This document shows, one piece after another, positions 1 through 8,247 of a stretch of 64,000 bases of DNA; position 1 is the stretch's first letter, and the number at the start of each line of letters is the position of its first letter. Made by a program: the position numbers and the translations under genes. Source of the stretch: Mariniblastus sp964414815 (GTDB taxonomy: Bacteria; Planctomycetota; Planctomycetia; Pirellulales; Pirellulaceae); contig CAYPXY010000025.1 of the NCBI GenBank assembly GCA_964414815.1, forward strand, positions 1 to 64,000, written 5' to 3'. A model generated the notes under the pieces. The model did not search any database and had not been told where the DNA came from. It was given only the letters and a program-made list of their open reading frames with translations.

Positions 1-52
1 AGGGATGAGGGATGAGGGATGAGGGATGAGGGATGAGGGATGAGGGATGAGA
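1..52 (+). repeat. tandem heptamer array AGGGATG
   Basis: Seven perfect head-to-tail copies of the heptamer AGGGATG, running off the left edge of the window. The same heptamer recurs in short arrays at 5135-5158, 27660-27689, 31609-31626 and 61288-61301, always in this orientation on the plus strand. Confidence 0.95.
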
Positions 53-118
53 TGGGCGGGCGAGAAGAGGAACGCTAATCTTCGCTAATCTTCACTAATC
101 TCATTTCCAAACCCGCAA

Positions 119-170
119 CTTCTGGCTTCTGACTTCTGACTTCTGACTTCTGACTTCTGACTTCTGACTT
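119..170 (+). repeat. tandem heptamer array TTCTGAC
   Basis: About seven consecutive copies of the heptamer TTCTGAC, the first degenerate. The array is unrelated in sequence to the AGGGATG array 70 bases upstream. A loose 10-base repeat (GCTAATCTTC) lies between them at about 74-103. No gene is seen in 1-373. Confidence 0.9.
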
Positions 171-373
171 TGGGTTCCAGACCAAAAGCCAAAAACCAAA
201 AATCAAAAACTAAACTCTGGCGCACTGCTTGCTACCATTATAAAGCTATCAGAAAACGTACCAACATGTCGGGCTCGTTGACTGGCTGGTTTGTCACACA
301 AACCGGATTTTACGTGTTTTTAAGACACTTTTCATTTTCTGGAGTTCGCTCCAGCCCTTTGAAAGCCAATCGC

Positions 374-2893
374 ATGAAAATCAAATCGATAACAAGCTGT
401 TTCAGTATGATAACATTCTCAGTGGTTGCGGCCCACGCCTGCTTTTTAACTGCGGGCGTTCAGGAGCATTCCATTCTCAATATTGCGGACGTTCTTCCGG
501 AACCAGCGGCCGTTCCGCAGGACGACGAAGCGATGGATTTTCTCATGCGAGCACCGCTTCACGAAGCCTTTGCCGAAATGTCGCAAAGTGATCCCGAGCC
601 GGGGCTGCTGGTCGTTCAGAAGCCACCGGTTGCGATCGAAGAAATGCCGCCGGAATACAAGCCGGAAGGTGACAATGTAATCTGGATCAACGGATATTGG
701 TACTGGGACGACGAACGCGACGGGTATATTTGGATCAGTGGCGTTTGGCGTGACGCACCGGTGGGACAACGCTGGATCGCGGGCTACTGGTACGAAGAGC
801 CCGACCCGCAAGGGTTCCGCTGGGTACACGGATTCTGGATCGGAGATTCCGACGAAACCATTGCGTACCTCCCTGCCCCACCCCAATCCGTGGAAGTCGG
901 CCCAAATTATGAAGCTCCCTCCGAGGACTATTTCTATGTGCCCGGAACGTGGACGTACAACGAAGCCCGATACGTGTGGCGTCCGGGATATTACACTCCG
1001 TATCTGGAAGGTTTCGTCTGGGTTCCGCCCGCCTATATCTGGACTCCGTGTGGATATGTTTTCCGTGCGGGCTACTGGGATCGACCGCTGGAAAGTCGGG
1101 GGGTCGTGTTTGCACCGGTCTATTACCGTCAGCCGATTTACTTGGCTGCGAACTACTACTATCGTCCGCGATATGTCATTGACACCAGTTACGCGATTCT
1201 TCCGCATTTGTTCGTTCGCAGAAATCGTTGCCACTACTACTTTGGGGACTGGTATGCGGATCGCTATATTAATTTCGGTTTCCACTCGTGGTCGAATATG
1301 GGTAACCGAGGGTTCTATCATCGTCAGTTTGATCCCCTGTATTGCTACTACCGATCTCCGCTGGTCCGGTATCAAAACATGTCGCCCGTTCACTGGGCGC
1401 GAACGCAACACATGCACTATGCGCAGAATGTTCATCTGCGACCACCGGTCAACTTTAATTTGACGATCATCAATCAGCATGGTAATCGCGATCGGGTTGG
1501 CTCGCACCGAATCGATCATCGCGGTGGTCTGCCCCAGAACCAAGCCTTCATTGCCGATACGCTCGAACGTCGAGCCCGAGCATCGACCGAAGGTCAACGG
1601 GATCGCCACATGACCAAAATGGTTCGGTTGAATGAGCAAGAGTTAGCTCGTGAACGCGGTTCGCTCGAATCATCGCGACAGTTTGATCGCCGCCGGATGG
1701 AGCAAACGCTGGCGCAGAACCATCGACAGCAAGGTAATGCCAGTTTCCAGCCTCGAAAGATCGAATTGAAGAACGAGGCGGGTGTCGCGGTGCGTGACGT
1801 TGATCGGATACAGCGAGATCAACGACAAAGTTCTCGAACCGATGCCATCAATCAGCTCAAGCAGAAACAAGTCGAAGCCCAATCACGGGCTCAGGCCTCG
1901 GCTCGTCGAAACGATGGAGCGCGAAGTCTCAGCGGTCAACTGGCAGATCAGGCGAGCGGTCGAACCACCCGCGATCGCGCTCCCGCTACGGATCGTTCCC
2001 CCGTCGCTGACCGTGTCCCCGGCGGTGATCGTGCCAACGCTGGACGTGGGAATCGCGATGAACTGAGAATGCGACCGGACTTTGACCGAGCGACACGAAC
2101 TCCGTCCGGTGGATTAGGGGCCACAGGTCAAGAGAATCAATCGCGTCCCAGACCATCGGCCCGAACAGAAACCCGCTTGCCGAATGTAGGCGGTGTTGAG
2201 GGAGGAAATGCCGGGTCGTCGTCGCGGTTAAAACATCCCGGCGTTCAGGCCGATCTCGATCAACTCAATCGCGATCGAAATGCCCGCCTTCCGCAACAGC
2301 TGCAATCAACTCCACGCAATGTGCAGCCGTCTCAGCCGCGAATCCAATCACCTTCGCAACCAGAGAGAAATCTGCAACAACCCCAGAGAAACTTGCAGCA
2401 GCCGCAAAGAAATCTACAGCAACCCCAGAGGGATTTGCAGCAGCCGCAAAGAAACTTGCAGCAACCTCAACGAAACCTACAGCAGCCCCCATCAGGGTTG
2501 CAACCGCGTTCAGGAGAAAACATGCTTCGCCAACCTCGAAGCGGGCTTGATTCGTCTCAGCGAGGAGGATTGAGTACGCAACCACGAGGTGGATTGAGTA
2601 CTCAACCGCGCAGTGGATTGAACACGCAATCGCGAGGCGGATTGGGCACGCAAGGGATGAGCTCTCAATCATCGCGAAGTGGGTTGGATTCTCAGCCGCG
2701 CCGCAACGATTTTCAACAGAACCGTCCGTCGGGTGGCTTCTCGCAGCGGTCGGGTGGTGGTAGCGATCTGCGGGGGGCTCAGGGAAGAGGGGGCGCTGCT
2801 CAGGGTGGCGGGGCCGATCGCGGATCGAGAAACGCTGGCGGCGGGGCTGATCGCGGATCGAGAAACGCTGGCGGCGGAGGGCGAAATCGGTAG
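374..2893 (+). CDS. secreted WxxGxW-repeat protein with QPQR-rich tail
   Basis: Protein of 839 residues. I chose the ATG at 374 because it opens a signal-peptide-like N-terminus (MKIKSITSC, then a hydrophobic run to AHACFLTAG); the frame stays open 68 codons further upstream but that part looks non-coding. Residues about 100-260 hold repeated aromatic motifs of the WxxGxW type (WINGYW, WISGVW, WIAGYW, WVHGFW, VPGTW, WRPGYY, FRAGYW), a repeat family seen in exported proteins of planctomycetes and other Gram-negative bacteria. The middle is Arg/Gln/Asp-rich and probably disordered. Residues about 660-700 carry six tandem copies of NLQQPQR, followed by SGL-STQPRGG-type repeats and a Gly/Arg end with GGGADRGSRNA twice. 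Function unknown; a cell-surface role is inferred from the signal peptide and repeats. Confidence 0.8.
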   Translation: MKIKSITSCFSMITFSVVAAHACFLTAGVQEHSILNIADVLPEPAAVPQDDEAMDFLMRAPLHEAFAEMSQSDPEPGLLVVQKPPVAIEEMPPEYKPEGDNVIWINGYWYWDDERDGYIWISGVWRDAPVGQRWIAGYWYEEPDPQGFRWVHGFWIGDSDETIAYLPAPPQSVEVGPNYEAPSEDYFYVPGTWTYNEARYVWRPGYYTPYLEGFVWVPPAYIWTPCGYVFRAGYWDRPLESRGVVFAPVYYRQPIYLAANYYYRPRYVIDTSYAILPHLFVRRNRCHYYFGDWYADRYINFGFHSWSNMGNRGFYHRQFDPLYCYYRSPLVRYQNMSPVHWARTQHMHYAQNVHLRPPVNFNLTIINQHGNRDRVGSHRIDHRGGLPQNQAFIADTLERRARASTEGQRDRHMTKMVRLNEQELARERGSLESSRQFDRRRMEQTLAQNHRQQGNASFQPRKIELKNEAGVAVRDVDRIQRDQRQSSRTDAINQLKQKQVEAQSRAQASARRNDGARSLSGQLADQASGRTTRDRAPATDRSPVADRVPGGDRANAGRGNRDELRMRPDFDRATRTPSGGLGATGQENQSRPRPSARTETRLPNVGGVEGGNAGSSSRLKHPGVQADLDQLNRDRNARLPQQLQSTPRNVQPSQPRIQSPSQPERNLQQPQRNLQQPQRNLQQPQRDLQQPQRNLQQPQRNLQQPPSGLQPRSGENMLRQPRSGLDSSQRGGLSTQPRGGLSTQPRSGLNTQSRGGLGTQGMSSQSSRSGLDSQPRRNDFQQNRPSGGFSQRSGGGSDLRGAQGRGGAAQGGGADRGSRNAGGGADRGSRNAGGGGRNR
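2360..2490 (+). repeat. in-frame 21-bp coding repeats
   Basis: Six tandem copies of a 21-bp unit encoding NLQQPQR (one copy DLQQPQR, the last NLQQPPS). They lie inside the WxxGxW-repeat gene and keep its frame, so copy number changes would only lengthen or shorten the tail. Confidence 0.85.
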
Positions 2894-2944
2894 GGTTTTC
2901 GGTGGCGGGAGTTTCAGAGTTGAAGATTAAGGTTTGAGAAAGAT

Positions 2945-2974
2945 TTGCCCCAGTCCATGTACACAACGTATACT
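2945..2974 (+). promoter_or_regulatory. possible promoter of hicBA
   Basis: TTGCCC at 2945-2950 and TATACT at 2969-2974, 18 bases apart, 44 bases before the hicB start. The -10 box sits in an imperfect dyad (GTACAC ... GTATAC), a possible operator for autoregulation by HicB. Pattern match only. Confidence 0.35.
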
Positions 2975-3017
2975 ATGAATGGGCAGGTGGGGGAGGCTCA
3001 GAAAAAGGAGACCATTG

Positions 3018-3236
3018 ATGCAGTTAACGGCTGTTTATATTCCCGTTGAGGAAGGTTATGTTGCGTTTATCGAGGAGTTGCCCGGAGCAAACACTCAGGG
3101 GACGACTTTAGAAGAAGCACGCGAAAATCTTCAGGAGGCAGTGCAACTTGTAATCGACGCAAATCGTGAGCGGGCTGGTCAATCAATCGTTGGCCAAAAA
3201 GTTTCACGCGAGCCATTTCATTTTTCTTCTCAATGA
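3018..3236 (+). CDS. hicB: HicB-family antitoxin
   Basis: A 72-residue protein. The start at 3018 has AAAAAGGAG 7 bases upstream. The sequence MQLTAVYIPVEEGYVAFIEE followed by LPGANTQGTTLEEARENLQEA is the compact beta-beta-alpha HicB fold, which binds and neutralises the HicA mRNA interferase. It lacks the C-terminal DNA-binding domain of longer HicB proteins, so any autoregulation would need another protein or a different mode. It overlaps hicA by four bases (ATGA), which implies coupled translation. The antitoxin-first order is the reverse of the classic hicAB arrangement. Confidence 0.85.
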   Translation: MQLTAVYIPVEEGYVAFIEELPGANTQGTTLEEARENLQEAVQLVIDANRERAGQSIVGQKVSREPFHFSSQ

Positions 3237-3418
3237 AGCGGCAAACATTAATCAGGCATCTTGAATCACACGGATGTCGTTTGCTGCGTGAAGGCGGCAA
3301 GCATAGCGTCTATTTCAATCCGGTCAACAATCAGGTATCTACAGTGCCTCGCCATCGCGAAATAAATAATTTCATCGCGAGGAAAATATGTAGGGATCTT
3401 GGAATACCGGATCCTTAG
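3233..3418 (+). CDS. hicA: HicA-family mRNA interferase toxin
   Basis: A 61-residue protein of normal HicA size. HicA toxins have a double-stranded-RNA-binding-like fold and cut mRNA using one catalytic histidine in a G-x-H motif. Here GGKHSVYF puts that histidine at residue 24. The C-terminus VPRHREINNFIARKICRDL also matches the family (vP-H-re-i--g--r-i-kdlg). Its start overlaps the hicB stop. Small size, coupling to HicB and an intact catalytic His suggest a functional pair. Confidence 0.85.
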   Translation: MKRQTLIRHLESHGCRLLREGGKHSVYFNPVNNQVSTVPRHREINNFIARKICRDLGIPDP

Positions 3419-3426
3419 CCTCCGAT

Positions 3427-3544
3427 TAGGCGAGCGGCAGATAAGAATCTACCCGAAAAGTAGGCGAGTCTCTCCGAGACTCGCAAGGTTGCCGTCTCGG
3501 AGAGACGCCGCTACATGGTAAGTTTTTTTCTGCCGCTCGCCTTA
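3427..3544. repeat. palindromic element between hicA and gltX
   Basis: A 118-base inverted-repeat unit. The outer arms TAGGCGAGCGGCAGA (3427-3441) and TCTGCCGCTCGCCTTA (3529-3544) are complementary. Inside lies a second palindrome around GAGTCTCTCCGAGACTC with a further GTCTCGGAGAGAC arm. The right arm contains the gltX stop codon, and the two flanking genes converge on it, so it may act as a bidirectional terminator. Confidence 0.8.
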
Positions 3545-5128
3545 CCACACCTTGATTCCGTGGGACTCCACTTTCTCGAGCGCTCGATTGATGCGTTGGA
3601 TGCAGGTTTCTCTACCCAAAATTTCCATCGTCTCGAACAGCCCGAATCCGCTGGTGCCGCCCGTGAACGCGATGCGTAACGGAGCGGTCAGGTCCGAGAG
3701 CGAGACCTCATGTTTCTCGCAGAAGTCTTTTAAATCAGCTTCGAGTACACCGGCCGTAAACTCAGGGGCCGTGGCGACGACCACGTTAAATTCGTTGACC
3801 AGTCGCGGAGCCTTTTCGTTGGCGAGAAAGCGTTTCTGGAACCCTTTTTCGTCGTACTTTAGATCGCTGTCCGGCAGGAAAAAATAATCGAACTTCAGAA
3901 TGTCGCCCGCCATCACGATCCGGTCGCCAGCGGCTTCCACGATCTCCTTTACAAGTGTTCGGGCTTCATCCGAAACCGGCTCGCTCACTAAGCCGGCTCG
4001 CTGCAACCAGCCCCAGCACATTTGAGTTCTGTCGTTGACGGAAACCGCGTTCATGTAGTGGCTTTGAAACGCCGTCAGTTTTTGGGGATCGAAACTGGCT
4101 TCACTTTTGACGACTCGTTCGAGCGAAAACAGTTTGATCATTTCCTCGCGGCTGAAAAATTCGGTCTTGTCATCGAGCGACCAGCCCAACAACAGCAAAT
4201 AGTTGAGCAGTGCATCGGGCAGAAAGCCGGTTTCGCGATAAAAGTCGATCAGCACCGGGTTGAATGAGTTGGGGTCGGCTTCGATGCCAATGCGGGAGGC
4301 GATTTCGGCTCCCGACTGATACAGCCGACCGAACTCTTTGTTGTTGAGATACTGCGCAATTTTGCGTTTGCTCAATTTGTTTTTGCTGCCGGGTTCGGCG
4401 ACAAACGGAATGTGAGCATATTGAGGTCGCGGATACCCCAACGAATCGACAATAAAGACCTGTCGCGGTGTATTGGGCAGATGTTCGACCGCTCGAACAA
4501 CGTGCGTGATCTGAAAATCGTGGTCGTCGACCACGCTGGCCAAGTGATAAAGACACGTGCCATCGGTTCGCTGAACCACGTGGTCGGTTTCCTGCATCCA
4601 TTCGAACGAAAGGTCGCCGCGGACCAGGTCGTGGAATTCACAGGTGCCTTCTCGGGGCATTTTCAGGCGAACGACGGATTTCCTTCCTTCGGATTCAAAT
4701 GTGGCAGCCTGTTCATCGGTTTCCGCCATCCATTTTCGGCTGTAGACGAAGGGTCGTTTTGCTTTTTCCGCCAGCTCGCGTTCGGCGGCGAACTCGGCAG
4801 GGGTTGAAAAGTCTCGATAGGCTTTTCCTGACTCAAGCAATTTTGCGACGGCTGCCTGATATTGGGGCAGTCGTTGGGATTGATAGTACGGTTCGTACGG
4901 CCCGCCGATTTCAGGCCCTTCATCCCAATCCATTCCCAGCCAACGAAAGCCGTCGAGAATCGGCTGAAGTGCTTCTTCGACGTTTCGCTGAGCATCGGTA
5001 TCATCGATTCTCAATAGGAATTGACCGCCCGATTGTCGAGCAAGCAGCCAATTAAACAACGCGGTTCGGACACCTCCGATATGGAGGTAGCCGGTGGGAC
5101 TGGGGGCAAAGCGGGTACGTACGGTCAT
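3542..5128 (-). CDS. gltX: glutamate--tRNA ligase
   Basis: Class I aminoacyl-tRNA synthetase of 528 residues that charges tRNA-Glu (or tRNA-Glu/Gln where Gln-tRNA is made by amidotransfer). The N-terminus RFAPSPTGYLHIGGVRTAL contains the HIGH-type motif (HIGG, residues 16-19), and KLSKR near residue 255 is the KMSKS loop. LLRIDDTD and the length fit the family. The C-terminal half would form the anticodon-binding domain. The first six codons are copied almost exactly upstream at 5167-5185, with a heptamer array between the copies. Confidence 0.95.
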   Translation of the reverse strand: MTVRTRFAPSPTGYLHIGGVRTALFNWLLARQSGGQFLLRIDDTDAQRNVEEALQPILDGFRWLGMDWDEGPEIGGPYEPYYQSQRLPQYQAAVAKLLESGKAYRDFSTPAEFAAERELAEKAKRPFVYSRKWMAETDEQAATFESEGRKSVVRLKMPREGTCEFHDLVRGDLSFEWMQETDHVVQRTDGTCLYHLASVVDDHDFQITHVVRAVEHLPNTPRQVFIVDSLGYPRPQYAHIPFVAEPGSKNKLSKRKIAQYLNNKEFGRLYQSGAEIASRIGIEADPNSFNPVLIDFYRETGFLPDALLNYLLLLGWSLDDKTEFFSREEMIKLFSLERVVKSEASFDPQKLTAFQSHYMNAVSVNDRTQMCWGWLQRAGLVSEPVSDEARTLVKEIVEAAGDRIVMAGDILKFDYFFLPDSDLKYDEKGFQKRFLANEKAPRLVNEFNVVVATAPEFTAGVLEADLKDFCEKHEVSLSDLTAPLRIAFTGGTSGFGLFETMEILGRETCIQRINRALEKVESHGIKVW

Positions 5129-5134
5129 GCGAGC

Positions 5135-5158
5135 GAGGGATGAGGGATGAGGGATGAG
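5135..5158 (+). repeat. AGGGATG heptamer array upstream of gltX
   Basis: Three copies of GAGGGAT just upstream of the gltX start, lying in what should be its leader. The 19-bp stretch GCGGGTACGTACGGTYATG occurs on both sides (5110-5128 and 5167-5185), like a duplication with the array between. Confidence 0.85.
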
Positions 5159-5237
5159 GTGGTAATGCGGGTACGTACGGTTATGTGGGGGATTGTAGCA
5201 CAGCTTTTTTCCCTTTGGCTACCCCTTCACTAATCCC

Positions 5238-5490
5238 TATCTCACTGCTTGTATCTCACGACTTCGTATCTGACTGCTTCGTATCTCACTACTTCGTATC
5301 TCACTACTTCGTATCTCACTNNNNNNNNNNNNNNNNNNNNNNNNNNNNNNNNNNNNNNNNNNNNNNNNNNNNNNNNNNNNNNNNNNNNNNNNNNNNNNNN
5401 NNNNNNNNNNNNNNNNNNNNACTTTGTATCTCACTACTTTGTATCTCACTACTTTGTATCTCACTACTTTGTATCTCACTACTTTGTATC
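5238..5490 (+). repeat. 15-bp tandem array with assembly gap
   Basis: Head-to-tail copies of ACTTCGTATCTCACT on the left of the gap and ACTTTGTATCTCACT on the right, interrupted by 100 N. The last unit runs into the 3' end of the next gene and supplies its final three codons and its TAG stop. True copy number is unknown. Confidence 0.9.
5321..5420. other. assembly gap (100 N)
   Basis: Exactly 100 undefined bases within the 15-bp tandem array. This is a scaffold join of unknown true length, probably caused by the repeat itself. Confidence 0.95.
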
Positions 5491-6291
5491 GAGTGCCTTG
5501 TCACCTTTCGGCAGTGCCCGCTGCCAACTGCCATAGGCGGGATTGGGCAGCATGATCCATCGCGTGCCCAGCATGTCTGATTTGAGAGCCGCCAATTCAT
5601 TTCGCCGTTTTGTGTTGGGAACATCCATGCCTTCGCAAAGATCACTCATGCTGTCCCCGATCAGCAACACGACCCGGTGACTTTCGGCCACACTCGCGCG
5701 GCGCGAAAGTTTGTCATCGCCGCGTCCGGCTTCGTCGTTCTTGGTCAGAACATTGTTCTCATCGGCGGTGAAACCTAACTGATTCAGATTTCGTATCGTG
5801 GCGTCCCGAACTTCATCTTCGCGATTGGACAGGTAGAAAACTTTGACGCCCATCCCTTCGGCACCTTTGACAAACTCGAGTGCTCCCGGAATCGCATCTG
5901 CCTTTTCTTCATTGCACCAAGCATTCCAGCTTGCCAATGAAAACGGTGTCCCGTGCATGATCATGCGTGCGTTGTACGGTGAGTTGTCGAGCACGGTCTC
6001 ATCGAGATCCAGAATCACAGCGGGTGGTTTGTGTTCGTAGCCGCCCTGAAGAATTTGATATTCGTCCGCCGTCCACTTGCGGTCATGCACGCCGTTGGTC
6101 AACTGAGTGAGCGCATAGCGGTAAGTTTGTTGAGTCATCAAACGGTACTCCGCCGACTTCTGCATCCAAGCTACTGCACCGAAACGAAAGTCAGCCTCAG
6201 GAACAACTTGTTGGCCAACTAACGTATTTCCTGAAAACAGCAAGAAAGCCAGGATCAACAGTCGGTTAGAGAATGGTATGGCGAATGGCAT
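5479..6291 (-). CDS. HAD-superfamily class B/C-type acid phosphatase
   Basis: A 270-residue exported phosphatase resembling the 5'-nucleotidase lipoprotein e(P4) family (HAD subfamily IIIB). An N-terminal hydrophobic segment (LLILAFLLFSGNTLVGQQ) is a signal peptide; no lipobox Cys is evident, so it is probably soluble periplasmic rather than lipidated. The DxDxT nucleophile motif is ILDLDETV (Asp95, Asp97). FYLSNRE is HAD motif II and LLIGDSMSDL is the C-terminal acidic motif. Phosphomonoester hydrolysis is expected; the substrate is not known. The final codons (D-T-K-stop) lie in the adjacent 15-bp tandem array. Confidence 0.85.
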   Translation of the reverse strand: MPFAIPFSNRLLILAFLLFSGNTLVGQQVVPEADFRFGAVAWMQKSAEYRLMTQQTYRYALTQLTNGVHDRKWTADEYQILQGGYEHKPPAVILDLDETVLDNSPYNARMIMHGTPFSLASWNAWCNEEKADAIPGALEFVKGAEGMGVKVFYLSNREDEVRDATIRNLNQLGFTADENNVLTKNDEAGRGDDKLSRRASVAESHRVVLLIGDSMSDLCEGMDVPNTKRRNELAALKSDMLGTRWIMLPNPAYGSWQRALPKGDKALDTK

Positions 6292-6649
6292 GGCGGCAAC
6301 CTGAATGAGTAAGGTGAGCGTGAATCTTGAAACGAACCGGGGAGTTTTATTCCCTGTTGAGCATCAATTATAACCAACCCAAGCAGATCACAATGCCCCG
6401 TCGGAGCGACCGAAAAATATGAGAAATCCGTTTCAAAACCCGTTGGAATAATCCCTTGCAATCCTTTAGAATGATTTACGGAAATCGAAACGGCATGGCT
6501 GACCGAGCCAAAGCAAACTCGATCTTTGCCGAAGGTAATTCAGCACGCCGTTTCAAATTTCGATGAACGAAGTCAGGTTGCAATTCGTATTGACTGGAAT
6601 TGTTTTCTGCTCACCCCCTTTCCTCCCATCCTCTCAAAGGAGAATCCAA
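6292..6649. other. intergenic, nothing recognised
   Basis: The region separates the divergent phosphatase and redoxin genes, so it should hold both promoters. I see no clear promoter boxes, repeat element or RNA gene. Confidence 0.5.
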
Positions 6650-7252
6650 ATGAAACTATCCTCTGCTGCAATGATCGCGTTGGCAGCCTTTGCATTGGTT
6701 TGCGGCCAGTTGCGGGCTGACGACTCGTTGAAACTCAAGGCAGGCGACAACGCCCCTGACTTCAAGGCCACCGCGACCGACGGAAAAGAAGTGTCTCTCG
6801 AAACGGTTAAAGATGCGGAAGTTGTTGTGCTGGTCTTTACCTGCAATCAATGTCCAGTTGCCGTTGCCTATGAAGACCGGATCAACGACCTTGCCAAAAA
6901 GTATAAGGACCAAAAGGTCGAATTGATCGCGATCAATAATTCGAAGAATGAAAATGTGGAACAAATGAAAGAACGAGCCGAGAAGAAAGGCTTCAAGTTT
7001 ACCTACGCCTATGAAGGTGACGGTGAAAGTGCTCGTGACTACGGCGCCAAGGTAACGCCTCACGTCTTCGTTCTCGACAAGGAACGTAAGCTGGTCTATC
7101 AGGGCGCTCTGGACAACAATCAGAAAAACCCCACCGAGCACTTTGTTGCTGACGTTCTCGATTCGACACTCAAGGGCGATACGATTGAAGTCAATCATCG
7201 TAAAGCTTTCGGCTGCACCATCAAGTTCCGCGAAGCCGTTTCTACGAAATAG
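6650..7252 (+). CDS. exported redoxin/thioredoxin-fold protein
   Basis: A 200-residue protein. The ATG at 6650 has AAGGAGA at 6637-6643 and is followed by a signal peptide (MKLSSAAMIALAAFALVCGQ, then LRA-DD). The mature part starts AGDNAPDFKATATDGKEVSL, the AhpC/TSA-redoxin opening, and has a CxxC active site (TCNQC, Cys65 and Cys68). It is probably a periplasmic thiol peroxidase or thiol-disulfide oxidoreductase. It lies before another thioredoxin lipoprotein, but a 380-base repeat-filled gap makes shared transcription uncertain. Confidence 0.8.
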   Translation: MKLSSAAMIALAAFALVCGQLRADDSLKLKAGDNAPDFKATATDGKEVSLETVKDAEVVVLVFTCNQCPVAVAYEDRINDLAKKYKDQKVELIAINNSKNENVEQMKERAEKKGFKFTYAYEGDGESARDYGAKVTPHVFVLDKERKLVYQGALDNNQKNPTEHFVADVLDSTLKGDTIEVNHRKAFGCTIKFREAVSTK

Positions 7253-7316
7253 AGTTTGTAGCGGTTACGTGAGAACTGCAATCAGATCTGGTGACCGTTC
7301 ACGCCAGACCAGACTG

Positions 7317-7430
7317 TTTAGCCGCAAGCCGAAGCCGACTGTAGGTGATTTGAGGTTGCCCTAAGTAGCCGGATCCGCCAATGGTTGGTACGGGAAGTTC
7401 GAGAGGCAGTCGGCGCAGGCGCGTCGGCAG
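7317..7430 (+). repeat. truncated copy of 255-bp TIR element (family 1)
   Basis: Starts with the family terminal sequence TTTAGCCGCAAGCCG and continues to the internal GTCGGCGCAGGCGCGTCGG, as in the copy at 31633-31887. The right terminal repeat is missing: the sequence is cut where a family 2 palindrome begins at 7434. Confidence 0.75.
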
Positions 7431-7433
7431 TTT

Positions 7434-7595
7434 GTAGGCCGGAACAAGGTCGCGGGAGTAAAGGCTGCCATGCCGCAGTGTTTGCTACCGCGACCGCAGT
7501 TCCGGCATTGCATCAGGGCAATGCCGGAACTGCGCAAACGCAGAAAGACCTGCGAAGTGGTTTGCGTTGTTGGGCCTTTGCTTGTTCCGGCCTAC
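7434..7595. repeat. 162-bp palindromic element (family 2), copy 1
   Basis: Ends GTAGGCCGGAACAAG and CTTGTTCCGGCCTAC are inverted repeats. The centre is a second palindrome, GTTCCGGCATTGC facing GCAATGCCGGAAC. A second copy in the opposite orientation is at 55893-56055. It follows the truncated family 1 element with almost no spacer. Confidence 0.85.
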
Positions 7596-7635
7596 TTTTT
7601 CACGCAACTTTGAAAGTTTTATCCTGTAGGCAAAC

Positions 7636-8247
7636 ATGAAACTATCTAAGGCACTCTTTGGCGGTTGGGCGACACTTTGTGTCTGCGTCGTGCTGTTGTT
7701 CACGGGGTGTACGGAAAATGAAAATGGCCACCCCAGCGATGGCAAACCTAACGATGGTAGCGCTGTTCAACTTGACGAGCAAACGGCGCAGAAGTCCGAA
7801 TCGGCCCAGACGCCTTGGCGCGAACTGACCGAAGGCGATCTCGAAACGGCGACTCCTGAAGCTCTGGACCAATGGATCAAGCAACAATCGCAACCGTTGG
7901 TGCTGGTCGATTTCTGGGCGACCTGGTGTCCGCCCTGTGTCGCGAAATTTCCGAAGCTGGTAGAGCTTGCGAAGGATCGCTCGGACGGCTTGCAGGTTCT
8001 GGCCATCAGCAGCGATGAACTTTCGGATACCGAGTCGGTGCTGAAGGTACTGAACCGTGTTCAACCCCCGTTTCCGCAGTGGATTGTTCCCAAGGGAGCT
8101 TACGAAGCCAACGTTACATTTGATCTGGATTCGCTTCCGACCTGTCGGCTTTACAACCATCAGGGTGACCTGCTAAAAGAATGGAACGGCGAGTTTGAAA
8201 TCGCCGACATTGAAAAAGAGATCGAATCCCAATCCTCCTCGCGATGA
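7636..8247 (+). CDS. thioredoxin-domain lipoprotein (TlpA/ResA-like)
   Basis: A 203-residue lipoprotein: the signal peptide ends with LLFTGC, so Cys25 should be lipidated. After a Ser/Glu-rich linker, a thioredoxin fold starts near residue 75, with active site FWATWCPPC (Cys98, Cys101). This is the usual membrane-anchored thiol-disulfide oxidoreductase design. It overlaps dapF by four bases (ATGA), so the two are translationally coupled although no shared pathway is obvious. Confidence 0.85.
   Translation: MKLSKALFGGWATLCVCVVLLFTGCTENENGHPSDGKPNDGSAVQLDEQTAQKSESAQTPWRELTEGDLETATPEALDQWIKQQSQPLVLVDFWATWCPPCVAKFPKLVELAKDRSDGLQVLAISSDELSDTESVLKVLNRVQPPFPQWIVPKGAYEANVTFDLDSLPTCRLYNHQGDLLKEWNGEFEIADIEKEIESQSSSR

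Noticed and set aside
446..1639. 397-codon open frame on the minus strand
   Set aside because: Antisense of the WxxGxW-repeat gene. It exists because the plus-strand gene avoids certain codons; no motif, start site or family support.
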